This document shows positions 23,434 through 33,920 of a DNA stretch of 64,000 bases, piece after piece. Source of the DNA: Erodium maritimum (Eukaryota > Streptophyta > Magnoliopsida > Geraniales > Geraniaceae); NCBI GenBank assembly GCA_963921825.1, contig OY997588.1:156117618-156181617 (forward strand), in the 5' to 3' direction. The stretch's first letter is position 1. Every line of letters starts with the position of its first letter. The notes below the pieces were generated by a model. That model had not been told where the DNA came from, ran no database searches, and saw only the letters and a program-made list of their open reading frames with translations. The position numbers and the translations under genes were made by a program.

Positions 23434-25100
23434 TATTTCGATATTAGGGTAGAAATAATCAAATGGACCTAGAAGTTGTACTATGGTGCGGAAGTACATA
23501 GACTTATGATAATCGATAACCGGTTTCTCCCAAAATTTACACAATTGTTAGTTTAGTTCGTGCTCACACACAAACAGAGCCCCGAAACTCAGTTGCCCCC
23601 AAAGATCAACATAATTTTTGGTTTAGTTCACAAACAGAGCCCCAAAATAAGACGAATGAAATTAAAAGAAATTACTGGATTTTGTAAAAAAAACAAAAAT
23701 AAATAAATTGAGGGGCACATGCTCCCTAAAACCTATGTGTTGTTGGGTTTTACCCTAGGCTCAATCGGGTTTAAAGCTCAATTAAGTCTTGTACCCAATA
23801 TACTGAATAGTATATTAAGAGAAAATTAGTTTTAGAAAAGATGATTCGTCTTATTCTCTTGTAGCCTCATTTTTCTCTTCTCTCCCAAACACAAAATTGA
23901 AGAATCGTTCTTCATCTCCATAGCCGTCTCAAATGGTTGAAAGTATCAAATCGTTGCTCGGTGTGGATACACTAAAGGCTTCGTACTTTTAGAGCTATAT
24001 TGGATTTATTCTACATATCAAGTAAGTAAGTCTTTTAATTTCATAATTGATTCAAATGCAAATAGATCGTTTTTGGATCGAATATTTTTATTCCGCTGCG
24101 AACATATGATGTTTTTCGATCCTTCATGTGCCTCTGTCATTGATTGTATATGTTGCACACGAATTTTCTCCCATGTGTTCAAATTCACTATTCAACTCAT
24201 AGAAGTTTATAGATGACATACTTAACCGAACAAACCAAACAATTTCCTCTAACCGTCGGCAATATCTCTCTCCTGCCGACATGTATATGATGATTTTGAT
24301 GTTTAGTTACCGAACACTTGTCTCCTTTGTTCACTAATTCAACGCTCATATTCTAAACAATCCTATTTCAGTTGGGTTGTCACTTCATTGCTCAACCCAC
24401 AACCACTACCAATCCTCACCATCAACATAATCCATTAATTAATTAATTAATTAGGAGATTCCAAAATTAGTAACAAAGATTCGACAAAACCTACGAAACC
24501 CCAAGTTTTAGCTTCTTTTAATAATGATTTTTTATGAAAAAGAGGGGAAAAAAAACACACCTTTTCAATAATACCGATGCTTCCTTTCCACCATAAATTT
24601 AAATTTAAATTCAAATTCCGTAACCAAACGGTCAGATTTACCGTTATGTCCGGTACCGTATAAAGTACCTGTTACAAAGGTTATGTGTAAAATGACTTAT
24701 TTGCCCTTGGTTTGGAGGCGAATTCACCACCGCACGTGAAACTCTTACAGATGCCACCACCTGTTAATGATGGGCTTCGAGGATAACTAGAAAAATAAAG
24801 AAGCATTTTGGAGATCGCACTTCCCAATCGTGGATTGGTCACGTGGGCTGGATGCTAGAATGATGACATTGGCAAGGGTAATTATGTCATTAAGAAAATG
24901 TTCAGTTCATTCGAGAATAAACGAATCGAATTTTAACAAATAATTTTATTGATTGAGTACTTGATTCGATTTTATTATAATAAATGTGAAATGAATTTGA
25001 ACTTAAATTAGAGTTTATTTCGGGCTTAATATTATTTTGAACTAAACCTGAGCTTAATTATGTAATAAAGGCCCCAATCGATCATTACGGGTGATGGTTA
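23434..25100. other. Intergenic with a possible Copia-type LTR
   Basis: About 23741-24015 starts TGTTGGGTTTTACCC and has the texture of a Copia LTR (pyrimidine-rich CTTCTCTCCC segment, then a GTGTGGATACAC segment). No second LTR, primer site or target duplication was found. A TTAA microsatellite lies near 24433-24452. No gene seen. Confidence 0.3.
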
Positions 25101-25139
25101 TGGTTTTATGGATTTGTGTTGTGGTGGACATATGTTCAC

Positions 25140-25790
25140 GCGTAGATCATCCAGGAAGTGATTGTCGAGAACCTCGAGACATTCGATGGAATGAGGATCG
25201 TCAGACTGATCTTGTCTTCACAGGTCCATTTGGGATGCGAAGGGAGGAGCCACGTTGGTAACCCTCCCCTCCCGGGTCGGATGGCAGAGCCCCGCTGGTA
25301 CTTCTCCTCCCCGGGGTCGGATGGATCCAAAACCCCTACCTACGACAGTCTGGGCTACACGGATGATGCCAAGGAACTTGGCCCCGATGGTTAAGTAACG
25401 AGGCACAATGAGCTGCCTCGTTTGTCATCACGAGTCATCCAAGACACTTCGGGACGTCGATAATGAGGCACACTCTAGGTTATGTGAATCAGATGCTTTC
25501 TGATTCCCAGCCTCTTTCCCCTAACATGCTCGTTGGACGACTGCTACGACGTAGTGAGATCAGTCAAGTCGAGACGAGGAAAATCTCATGGATTCGCAAC
25601 GCCAAGAACATTTAGAATAGGGAACCACCCCCTAACATCTCCCTGGATTCCACCGGTCATTTAGTTATAGGATCAATGTTTCGACCGCCATCGAAACTAT
25701 ATTTCATCTTGTTAGTTGATTTCTACTTTTGTACGGTCTCTATGGCATTTTTATTCCTCTATCAATAAAGTTTCATCTGTATGCTAAAAA
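25140..25790 (+). mobile_element. Decayed LINE-like fragment
   Basis: A GC-richer block ends with TCAATAAAGTTTCATCTG and an A-run. Short frames only, and no domain recognised. The tail arrangement resembles 9050-9190. Confidence 0.35.
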
Positions 25791-25799
25791 ATAATTATA

Positions 25800-26862
25800 T
25801 ATGTAAGCTCGAGATTCGGCCCACATCGAGATCTGATGAATTTCCCTTTTCCATCAAGCCTCATCCATAGATACTCATGGCACTCAGCGAAGCTGTTTGA
25901 TAGATCTCGTTGTTGACACTGAGTCTCCCCCCTATTGAATTGGTTGGTCTTGAACGATGTCTTGCCTATCCCACGTTGCCGTCATGACATCGTTGTCCCC
26001 AACTTCATCACTAGTGAGTAAACCTCAATCATCCTGTCTTGGATTAAGAACAAACTAACATGCATCAGATCAAATAAAATATAGGTCCAATTGTAGCGTC
26101 AGCCCTAAGGCTAGAGAAAGTGTCCTTATTCGGTCGGGGAAGGCAGAGGCGACGACACACCTCCTTCTTGGTCAAAGAAACAGTCAAGAAGAAAATAATC
26201 ATTGACAATCCGAAATAACACAACGTGAACTACAACAACAAAACGCTTAAGGTTTTTGAGATAAAACATAGTTTCCCAGTCTGACTTCTCCTTCTAATAC
26301 TTTATGCTACTATTTTTATGGTTATCCTTTTTCTTTATCATCTTTATAATATCGTTATATTATACATTTATACCATTTAAATTTTAAAATAAATAAATAA
26401 ATGAAAGATTTGGCAAACAAAATGAGCAGGGGCAAAGAGGTAACTCCGCACACAACCATAAATAAAAGAAAGTTGATTGATCGACACATGTGGACTCACA
26501 CACACTGCACATGCACGCACCCGATCAAAACTCTACCCTATTTCATTTGAAATTCAAATATATTTTAAATCAATTCCCTTTTTATCAATCGCGTATTAAA
26601 AAAAGTAGCAGCTACTCCATCCACCTGACCTCTCCCTCTCCTCAAAGCAAAGAAGCTTCGAGATCGCAAGGTCATTAACGTCATTTCACTCAGATCCTCC
26701 CTCGCGGAGTCCTCAGTTCTACAGAAGAACCCACACATCAGGGCTCAGCGAAGAAGAAGCTTCGTCGCCGAGAGAGACAACTCAGCTGAAAGCGAAACCT
26801 CCCTTTTCGTTTCCGATTTTAGCAAGTGTTTGGATTGTGAATCGGAGAAGGAAGAGAGAGCA
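25800..26862. other. Upstream region of the DUF4057 gene
   Basis: Distal part is repeat-like, proximal part CT-rich. The leader from about 26640 to 26862 is rich in CT and GAAGAAG motifs, as in many plant 5' UTRs. No unambiguous TATA box. Confidence 0.35.
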
Positions 26863-29800
26863 ATGGAGAGGAGCACTCCGGTGAGGAAGCCCCACACGTC
26901 TACGGCGGATCTGCTCACTTGGTCGGAAACCCCCCATCTCGAGTCCCCCGCCACCGCCTCGGCTTCTCGATCTCACCAAGTAATTATTCTATTTTTTTTA
27001 ATTTTTTTTTGATTTTTTTGAATTTGAAATTTGAAAGTTTGAGATGAAATTGGCTAAAATGGCTGATGGGTATGGTTTTTTTGGGTAATGGGTAGCCGTC
27101 CGATGGGATCAGGAAGGTTGTGTTCGGAGGTCAGGTCACGGATGAGGAAGTGGAGAGCCTGAACAAGAGGTGAGATCTAAAGCTGCATCTTATAATTTGG
27201 GGATTTTGTTTTGTGTGTTCTTAATGTTTTTGGCTAATGATGGAAGTGATAAGTGGAGCTGCTGCTTAATTTTTGTGTTTTGATTTGATGTTATTTTTGT
27301 TCTGTGTTGATCTGATCTCCTTCATTAACTTAGAAATGTGAAAAAAATTAATCTCTTAAAGAAATGTTTTTAATGGGTGTTGTTGATTGTTGTATTTATA
27401 TAGCAAAGCCTGAAACTTAAGGAAATTTGTTTAATTTAATGGGTGATTTGTTGGTCTTTGAAAATTGGATCTCCGTCGTATCTTAGAGATGTCATATTTT
27501 CTTGTAACTCCTTGTCACATTTCTCACCTAACTATACTTAACCCTTTGAATTTTCTCACCCAACTTCCATTTTCCCTCACTTTACACCTTATTTTGGTAG
27601 TAGACGATGAAAATACCCCTACAACAGTTTAGGGAACTTGAACAAGAATATCCGTGTATCGTCAATTTTATTTATTTATTATTACAAATCAGTTTCCCTA
27701 TGGGAAACCTCGTAATGGAGTAGAAAATCGAGCCAATTTAGTTCCTTTAATGGTATTTTTGGCATTTGTTATCCAAATAGAGTGTAGTGTAGTTAAATGA
27801 GAATTGTGACTGGTTTTAATGTACTTTTGTGAGATTATCCATTTGATTAATGAAATTTCCCTCTTAGTGCTGATATAACTTTCTCGTCCGTCTAGTTCGT
27901 CATCTTCTTCTTCTTCTGGTGCTCTCGTCAATCTCAATAATGTTGCATTCATAGATGTATATATATGGTTTTGGTTGTGATTGCATTGCTTTGTTGTTGT
28001 GTATTATGGAACATCTCATAGTTTAAATGCTTCGGTTCTTCATATATTGGGTGCAAATTTGATGTATTCTTAGTCAAGCGTATGGATAATTACAAAAAAA
28101 AAATCCTTGAGATATTCAGTTTTTTTGCAAGTCATAGCCATCTTCTTTGATAATTGCAAAAAGTGACATAAACATGTCTTTTTGTTGCACTTCGTACAAT
28201 TTTGTTTTAAAATGTTGACTGTATCCTTGAAAATTTAAATTTGAAAAAGTAACAATTAGAGAACAAAAAATCCATTTTTACACTTCCCTTAAATTTTGTA
28301 CTCTTTGTTCTGTACAAAGAGGAAGAAAATTAAGGGATATGAAAATTTGGATTTTTTGTTTTCTACTTATTTTTTAAATTCTAAATTGTAAGGGTAAAAT
28401 TGCCGTTTTATACAAATTTTATTACAAAGACAAGTTCAGTGTACTTTTTCGCAATTAGCGAAAAAGAGGCTACAAGTTGCAACAAATGAATATCTCGAGG
28501 CTACAAGTGGATACAATTATCCCATAAGCATATGCAGAAGAAATCTTCATATTCTATTTTATTGAACCTTCGTTATATCTCCAGATGCATTATAACTTGA
28601 GTATCTTACATTTCATTTTTCAGGAAACCGTGTTCAGGGTACAAACTGAAGGAGATAACTGGCAGCGGCATCTTCGCTGCCAATGGCGAAAACGATGCTT
28701 CAGGATCTGTTACCGCCACTCCAAATAACAAAACAGGAACTCGCATGTACCAGGCATGTATTATATAGGGATGATTACAAAAGTCTGTATTTTTCGTTCT
28801 TTTTTTTTTCAAATCATAACCTTCTTCTCTGATATTGACAAAAAAGTGTTGTATTTTTGTTGCACCCTGTATCAATTTATTTCAAAATGACAATTTTGCC
28901 CCTGAAAATTTATTTTTTTTTCCAGAAATTTCACCTCACTCAATTTTCTTCCTCTTTATACTGTACAAAGAGGAAGAAAATCAACTGAGGTGAAAATTTT
29001 GGATTTTTTTTATTTTACTTTTTAATATCAATGGTAAAATCCTCATTTTGAAACAAATTTATACAAAGTGCAACAGTAATACAAGTTCAAAAGCATTGTT
29101 TTGTAGCATTTCTTATCACCTTACACAAGTTCTTTCTTATGAGCAGCAAGCAGTTGCTGGGATCAGTCACATCTCATTTGGCGAGGATGATAGTGTTTCG
29201 TCTAAAAAGCCTACTACCATATCTGAGGTAGCAAAGCAACGTGAGCTGAGTGGGACCCTCGAGTCTGACTCAGACGCCAACTTGAAGAAGCAGCTGTCTG
29301 ATGCCAAGTGTAAGGAGCTTAGTGGACATGACATTTTTGCTCCGCCTCCCGAGATTTTGCCCCGGCCCACAGCTGCCCGAGCGCTGGCATTGAAGGAAAA
29401 CTTCGATATGGGAGAGCCTGCTCCACGTAGTGTGCACACGTCTGTCAAAGTTTCTCATGTGAGTGAAGTTGCTGGTCTCTTTAAATCACACATGATTTAT
29501 TTTTCATTGCACATGACTACCCTTATGAGTTGCCCACAGACACATAACTCCGTGGTAATTTTTTGACTGACACACAACTACCCTTATGAATTTCCACGTG
29601 TCACCTTTGTGCAAAATAGATGGAAACAATCATTTTTTTACGTCACATGACTTACACTAGCATGTAAATCTTAATGGATTCTGTTCTTACTCAAAACTAC
29701 TCACCCTCAAACTTACTCTTCCGAATTCAATTGATTCCGTGCTTGACATCCTCCACGTTATCATATTGGGAAGGGATGAGTAGTTTCGGGAAACTGTAAA

Positions 29801-30648
29801 AATTGAAACTAAAATGACGAGAAAAACTGATTTTTCGATAGATTCCATCTATTTTGTACAATGCTGGCCCGTGGAAATTTATAAGGGTGGTCAGGTGTGG
29901 AAAACTTACTACAGGGTCATGTGTTTGTGGGCAGTTCATAAAGGTAGTTATGTGGAATTAACCCTCATGATTAGTATAAGATTGACCTTCATTCAAATTT
30001 CTATGAACTGCATTACTGTACATGCAGATTAATTACCTGTTTTTCCATCATCACTTCATTTCTTAATAGGTCAATTTGCTAAATCCTTACGTAATAGGTG
30101 AAATAGTATCAGTTTATGCATCAGTTAAGCAACATGCAGAGATTTATGGGATAATTGCAAAAATTGACATTGCAAATAAAAAATTGTTCACCATGTCAAC
30201 TTGCAAAAAGTTAAACTACAGCCAATTTTTGCAATTATCCCAAAGATTCATTCCAGTATCTTTACAATTTATACACATTTGGTGTTACTTGGAAATTGTT
30301 TGCACTAGCTATGGCAATTTCTGTTTTATATATCGAGTTTTGCAATCTAACTGAGACCAAATATTGAAACTCCAGCCTGCCGGAGGCCAGAGCAGCATCA
30401 CGTCAACAGACGAACCGGTGACAAAAACAGCAAAGAAAATCTACAACCAGAAATTCGCTCACCTCTCGGGAAATGACATTTTCAAAGGAGACACCGTCAC
30501 GTCATCGGCCGAGAAGCCATTGAGCTCTGCAAAACTGAGGGAAATAAGCGGAAGCAACATCTTCGCCGACGGGAAGGCGGAGTCTCGAGACAACCTGCGT
30601 GGGGCCCGCAAACCCCCGGGCGGGGAAAGCAGCATTGCGTTGGTTTAA
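26863..30648 (+). CDS. DUF4057 / HN1-like protein, five exons
   Basis: Exons 26863-26979, 27096-27169, 28624-28753, 29147-29458 and 30376-30648 give 301 residues. The start MERSTPVRKPHTSTADLLTW, the early KVVFGGQVTDEEVESLNKRK, and three related short motifs (KLKEITGSGIFA, KCKELSGHDIFA, KLREISGSNIFAD) are what I know as the plant DUF4057 family, often annotated as hematological/neurological expressed 1-like. Molecular function is unknown; the repeated E(I/L)(T/S)GxxIFA motif suggests linear binding sites, which is inference. Intron 3 has a GC donor (CAG|GCATGT). It is the only donor that keeps the frame into QAVAGISHISFGE. Introns 2 to 4 carry four MITE insertions. No signal peptide or membrane segment. 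Confidence 0.9.
28083..28523. mobile_element. MITE in intron 2 of the DUF4057 gene
   Basis: Ends TGGATAATTACAAAA and TACAATTATCCC are inverted. It contains TTCTTTGATAATTGCAAAAA, shared with copies at 28768, 44740 and 54331, and an inner inverted repeat around TTCTTTGTTCTGTACAAAGA. Flanking TCAAGCGTA and ATAAGCATA may be a worn 9-bp duplication. Confidence 0.7.
28768..29090. mobile_element. MITE in intron 3 of the DUF4057 gene, right end missing
   Basis: It starts GGGATGATTACAAAAGTCTG only 14 bp into the GC-donor intron. It contains the family inner inverted repeat TTTTCTTCCTCTTTATACTG / TACAAAGAGGAAGAAAATC. The right terminal repeat is not found before the acceptor. Confidence 0.65.
29500..29962. 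mobile_element. Inverted-repeat MITE in intron 4
   Basis: Arms such as ACTACCCTTATGAATTTCCA and GTGGAAATTTATAAGGGTGG, and GCAAAATAGATGGAA with TTCCATCTATTTTGTAC, face each other. The right end reads AATTAACCCT; the left end is eroded. Confidence 0.65.
30148..30241. mobile_element. 94-bp miniature of the GGGATAATTGC family in intron 4
   Basis: GGGATAATTGCAAAAATTG is the perfect inverse of CAATTTTTGCAATTATCCC. Flanks AGAGATTTAT and AAAGATTCAT are similar over ten bases. The transcript would fold into a hairpin here. Confidence 0.75.
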
Positions 30649-31209
30649 ACTAGTTAGGGTTTCTAACACGGGTTCGTCTGCCTTGTTTCTGTTTGGTTTT
30701 GTTGAATCGGTACTGGGAATGTGTTTTATCGGATTATTCGATCTTGCATTGTGGGGTTTTGGGAATTTATGTTTTTAGGGTTTAACATGTTTACATTATA
30801 TGATTATGGATGGTTAGCTAATTGGGTTGTGTATGTCCATGAATGCTTGTTATTTCAGTGCTTGTCTTGAATCTTGATGAAGTATTGACTGGGCCATTTC
30901 GGAAGTGTGGGCTATAAATATAGCCGTTGTGTTTTGTGAGAAAATGTGACGATGATTAGTGTGTGTTTAATATGGGTCTATTAGCAATTGCAGACCTTAA
31001 TTGGTAGTTGTAAAAAATGTCTTGAACTTATCGTCTATTGTCTTTTGTATAGAATTGTTTCAAAATGTTGAATTTGCTTTTTGAAATTGAAAGTTGTAAT
31101 AACACAAATTGTATCTCTGGATCTTTATTAATATAACTTCTATTATAAAAAAGAAGAAGAATATGTAATGATTTTTAGCTCGTTTGAGTTTTGTTTATTT
31201 CCCTTCTTA
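30649..31209. other. 3' UTR of the DUF4057 gene and spacer
   Basis: Non-coding. The text to about 31150 is likely 3' UTR and downstream DNA. No other gene seen. Confidence 0.4.
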
Positions 31210-32031
31210 CTTTACGTGTCAAAATGCTAGAAGGTGGAAGTGCTGAAGAAAAAAGGAAGAAGAAGAAGAAGCAAAACGGCGTCGTTGAGCCAAAATAAGA
31301 AACAGAAGAGTCACTTAAGTCACTTGCAAATCACCGAGACTACGAGAGTGTTGAGATTTTCTTTTCCTTTCCTTTCCTTTCTTCCAAACAGTCAGAGCAC
31401 AGATTGACCGGAAGTGCCACCGAGATTTCCTTCCCAACCCGGAGTGGTTTTCACGGTTCGTCATCTTCGATACCTGTAAATATCTCATCTCGATGCTTGA
31501 TTTTATTCGTTTATTTTGCAAAATTCATGTGATTCAGGTTTTGGGATTGTGAGTATCTTTTGCCAGGATGTTTGGAGTAGCTGTGTAAGGATGGATTTGA
31601 AGACGATGAGGAGAGTGCAGGAACTTGTTCGTTTCTCGAGGGCTTCACCTATTGGAAGAGGAATTGTTCTGCAATGAGGTAGTTCTTCTTTGAATTCTCT
31701 TCACAATAGGTTCTCATCACCCTTATGGAATGTTTCTGGTTCAGTTAGGAAGGTAATGTGGTGGATGAATCATAGAATTTATATGCAATGCATGCTGATG
31801 AGCATTTTGGAATGTCTGAGTTTGATTTTGGGTTTTTTTGATTATTATTAGAACTTGTGGGGATAATCTATACAAGGTTGCAATCATTGCTTGCATGTAA
31901 GAATTTCTATGCAATGCTTGCTGATGAACATAAGGGTTGTAATGAAGTGAGGCAGTTTCGAATTGCTAAGATTGATTTTGGGTTTTCTGATTACTATTTG
32001 AATTCGTCAGGTTAGTCTATGTAAATTTGCA

Positions 32032-32440
32032 AGGGATAAATATAGTTCCTAGGTATGTACTTTACCTCAATTTCACGTCCTAACCGTGCTTCACCTTTCG
32101 TTTCAAATCCTAACCGTGACTTTTCAAAAATTTGTAGATCTTAGCATAAAGGTGAGGGTTAACGTCATTTCCTAGCCCTCACCTTTATCTCATTTGCACG
32201 TCCTAACTATGGTTGTCCTTTATTTTCACAAACTATAAAAAACTTATGCATTTTCAAGTTCATTTTAGAGGTTGGGGTACTCAAACAAACGTATCCGTGA
32301 AGTCTGACGGATTTCATCACCTTTATGTTAGGAACTACAAAATTTTGAAAAGTCATGGTTAGGAATTGAACTGAAAGGTGAAGCATGGTTAGGACGTGAA
32401 ATTAAGACAAAGTACATGGCTAGGAACTATATTTATCCCT
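32032..32440. mobile_element. MITE (GGGATAAATATAG family)
   Basis: Ends AGGGATAAATATAGTTCCTA and TAGGAACTATATTTATCCCT are inverted, with arms of about 120 bp. TTGCA directly abuts both ends (32027-32031, 32441-32445). The duplicated block at about 47136 has a single copy of this site and no element. Confidence 0.85.
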
Positions 32441-33231
32441 TTGCAATCATGGCTTACTTGAATCACTAACAAGGTTTCTAATTCGTATAACAAGTCAACT
32501 TCTGGTGAATATTGTTAGGTGTAGGAACATTGGCTGCAACTTGCAAATTGGTTCTTATTGTTGAATATTGTTTTCTCAAATTATGTATCATTATGTTACT
32601 AATGTCTTATCCTTATGGCAGTGACACACTATTTCCAATCACTTTTATTGATAGTTCACTTTTTCGTACCTCTTTTGCTATCAAATCTGTTTTGCATGGT
32701 GGCCACGTCTTACTATCGTTACTTTAACTTGTTACGTAGTTACATCTTTTTGTCGTTGATATACTGCATTCCTTTTGAAAAATGGGTTGAAATGTTGGGT
32801 AAGTGCAATATTGCTGTCACATATATATTACAATTTGGTTGTCAATTGCATACAATAATTTATTTTTGAGTTTATGCATTCAATGAATTAAGTATTTCTA
32901 AGAATTTTGCATTGTGTTTTTAAATTTTGGTGTTAGATTGTTTATGTGTCTCATCCTTCAAATTCAGTCACTATTACGGTTTATGCAGTAGTTTTTTTAT
33001 CAGGTGAAAAGAGATTTTTTAATGGGATCTACCTTTTCCAAGGAGGAAAAGGAGGTTCTCGAGCGGAAAAAGAAGTGCAGTTACTGTTTTTTTTGGTTAT
33101 TGCCTAATACTATTGGAAAATAGTTCTTGATATTGTAAGTCTGGAGGGTATCATTCATTTTTAATGCGTGAATTGATATTTTACATACCTACTTGTGTTG
33201 TTCTTGCATATTAAATGATTTCCATGTGAAG

Positions 33232-33397
33232 TTTTTTTTATCAAGAAAGTGGTGAAATCCTAATCTAGCCTAGTTTAATTTTTGATCTAACCTTCACCCA
33301 CACGTGCTCCTAAGCATATGTATCCGCTTGGGTTTCGAACCTCTGACCTCAAGGAGGTGAGAGAGCTCTCTGAGCCCCAGACCAACCTAAGTGGGCC
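33232..33397 (-). mobile_element. tRNA-derived SINE with 14-bp target duplication, minus strand
   Basis: Minus-strand start GGCCCACTTAGGTTGGTCTG, B-box GGTTCGAAACCC, and a T-run at the left edge (A-tail). ATTTCCATGTGAAG flanks it exactly (33218-33231 and 33398-33411). Confidence 0.85.
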
Positions 33398-33920
33398 ATT
33401 TCCATGTGAAGTTAGTATGATTTTTAGACTCGCTCATTGGTTTTAGTATATTTCTTTTACTTGATGTGTTTACGTATAGTTCAGTTTAATGTTATTTTTT
33501 TATTGCACACATTTGGAGATATCGTCAAGTCATTTTTAAGATTTTCATAATCAGATTAGTGCTTGTTGTTTCTAATAGTAAAAAAACAACTTAGGTAGTT
33601 TGTAAATTTAAAACGACTTTAATATTTAGATATTGATATGAGATTGTTCCTTATGCTTGATTTCTCTTGTCAGGTTTGACACTCACTTATTGTGAAAAGC
33701 CGATTTTGCTAACTTAAAAGTTCAGGAGATAAAATGTAGATGTCTCTTACTTCAAAGATTATGCTTGAACTTGAAGCTCAAAAGAAAAAAAAACTTATGC
33801 CAATGGTACAGAGCTTTGGAAGTTTATTACAAGAAGAAGACAAAGGGTACAAAGTGGACAGTTAAAACAGCTTATTGAAGACAGATACTCAGTTGCAAAG
33901 GCTAGTATGCTTATGAATGC

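Larger units (their letters stand above)
31210..33770 (+). other. Duplicated leader-like block A (candidate non-coding transcript or gene remnant)
   Basis: The block matches 46265-48190 in order and wording. Shared landmarks are AAAACGGCGTCGT, CCTTTCTTCCAAACAGTCA, GATTGACCGGAAGTG, GAAGACGATGAGGAGAG and GACACACTATTTCCAATCAC. The start looks like a plus-strand promoter and leader, but no frame is conserved between the copies. It carries two later insertions, a MITE and a SINE, absent from copy B. It sits just downstream of RLK1, running towards it. Confidence 0.45.

Noticed and set aside
28753-28758. GT donor at CAT|GTATTA instead of the GC donor in DUF4057 intron 3
   Set aside because: It shifts the frame into exon 4 and breaks the conserved QAVAGISHISFGE continuation.
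31260-31680. Plus-strand protein-coding exon with a MDLKTMRR-type start in block A
   Set aside because: The paralogous block has shifts and stops at the same place, and no frame is conserved.
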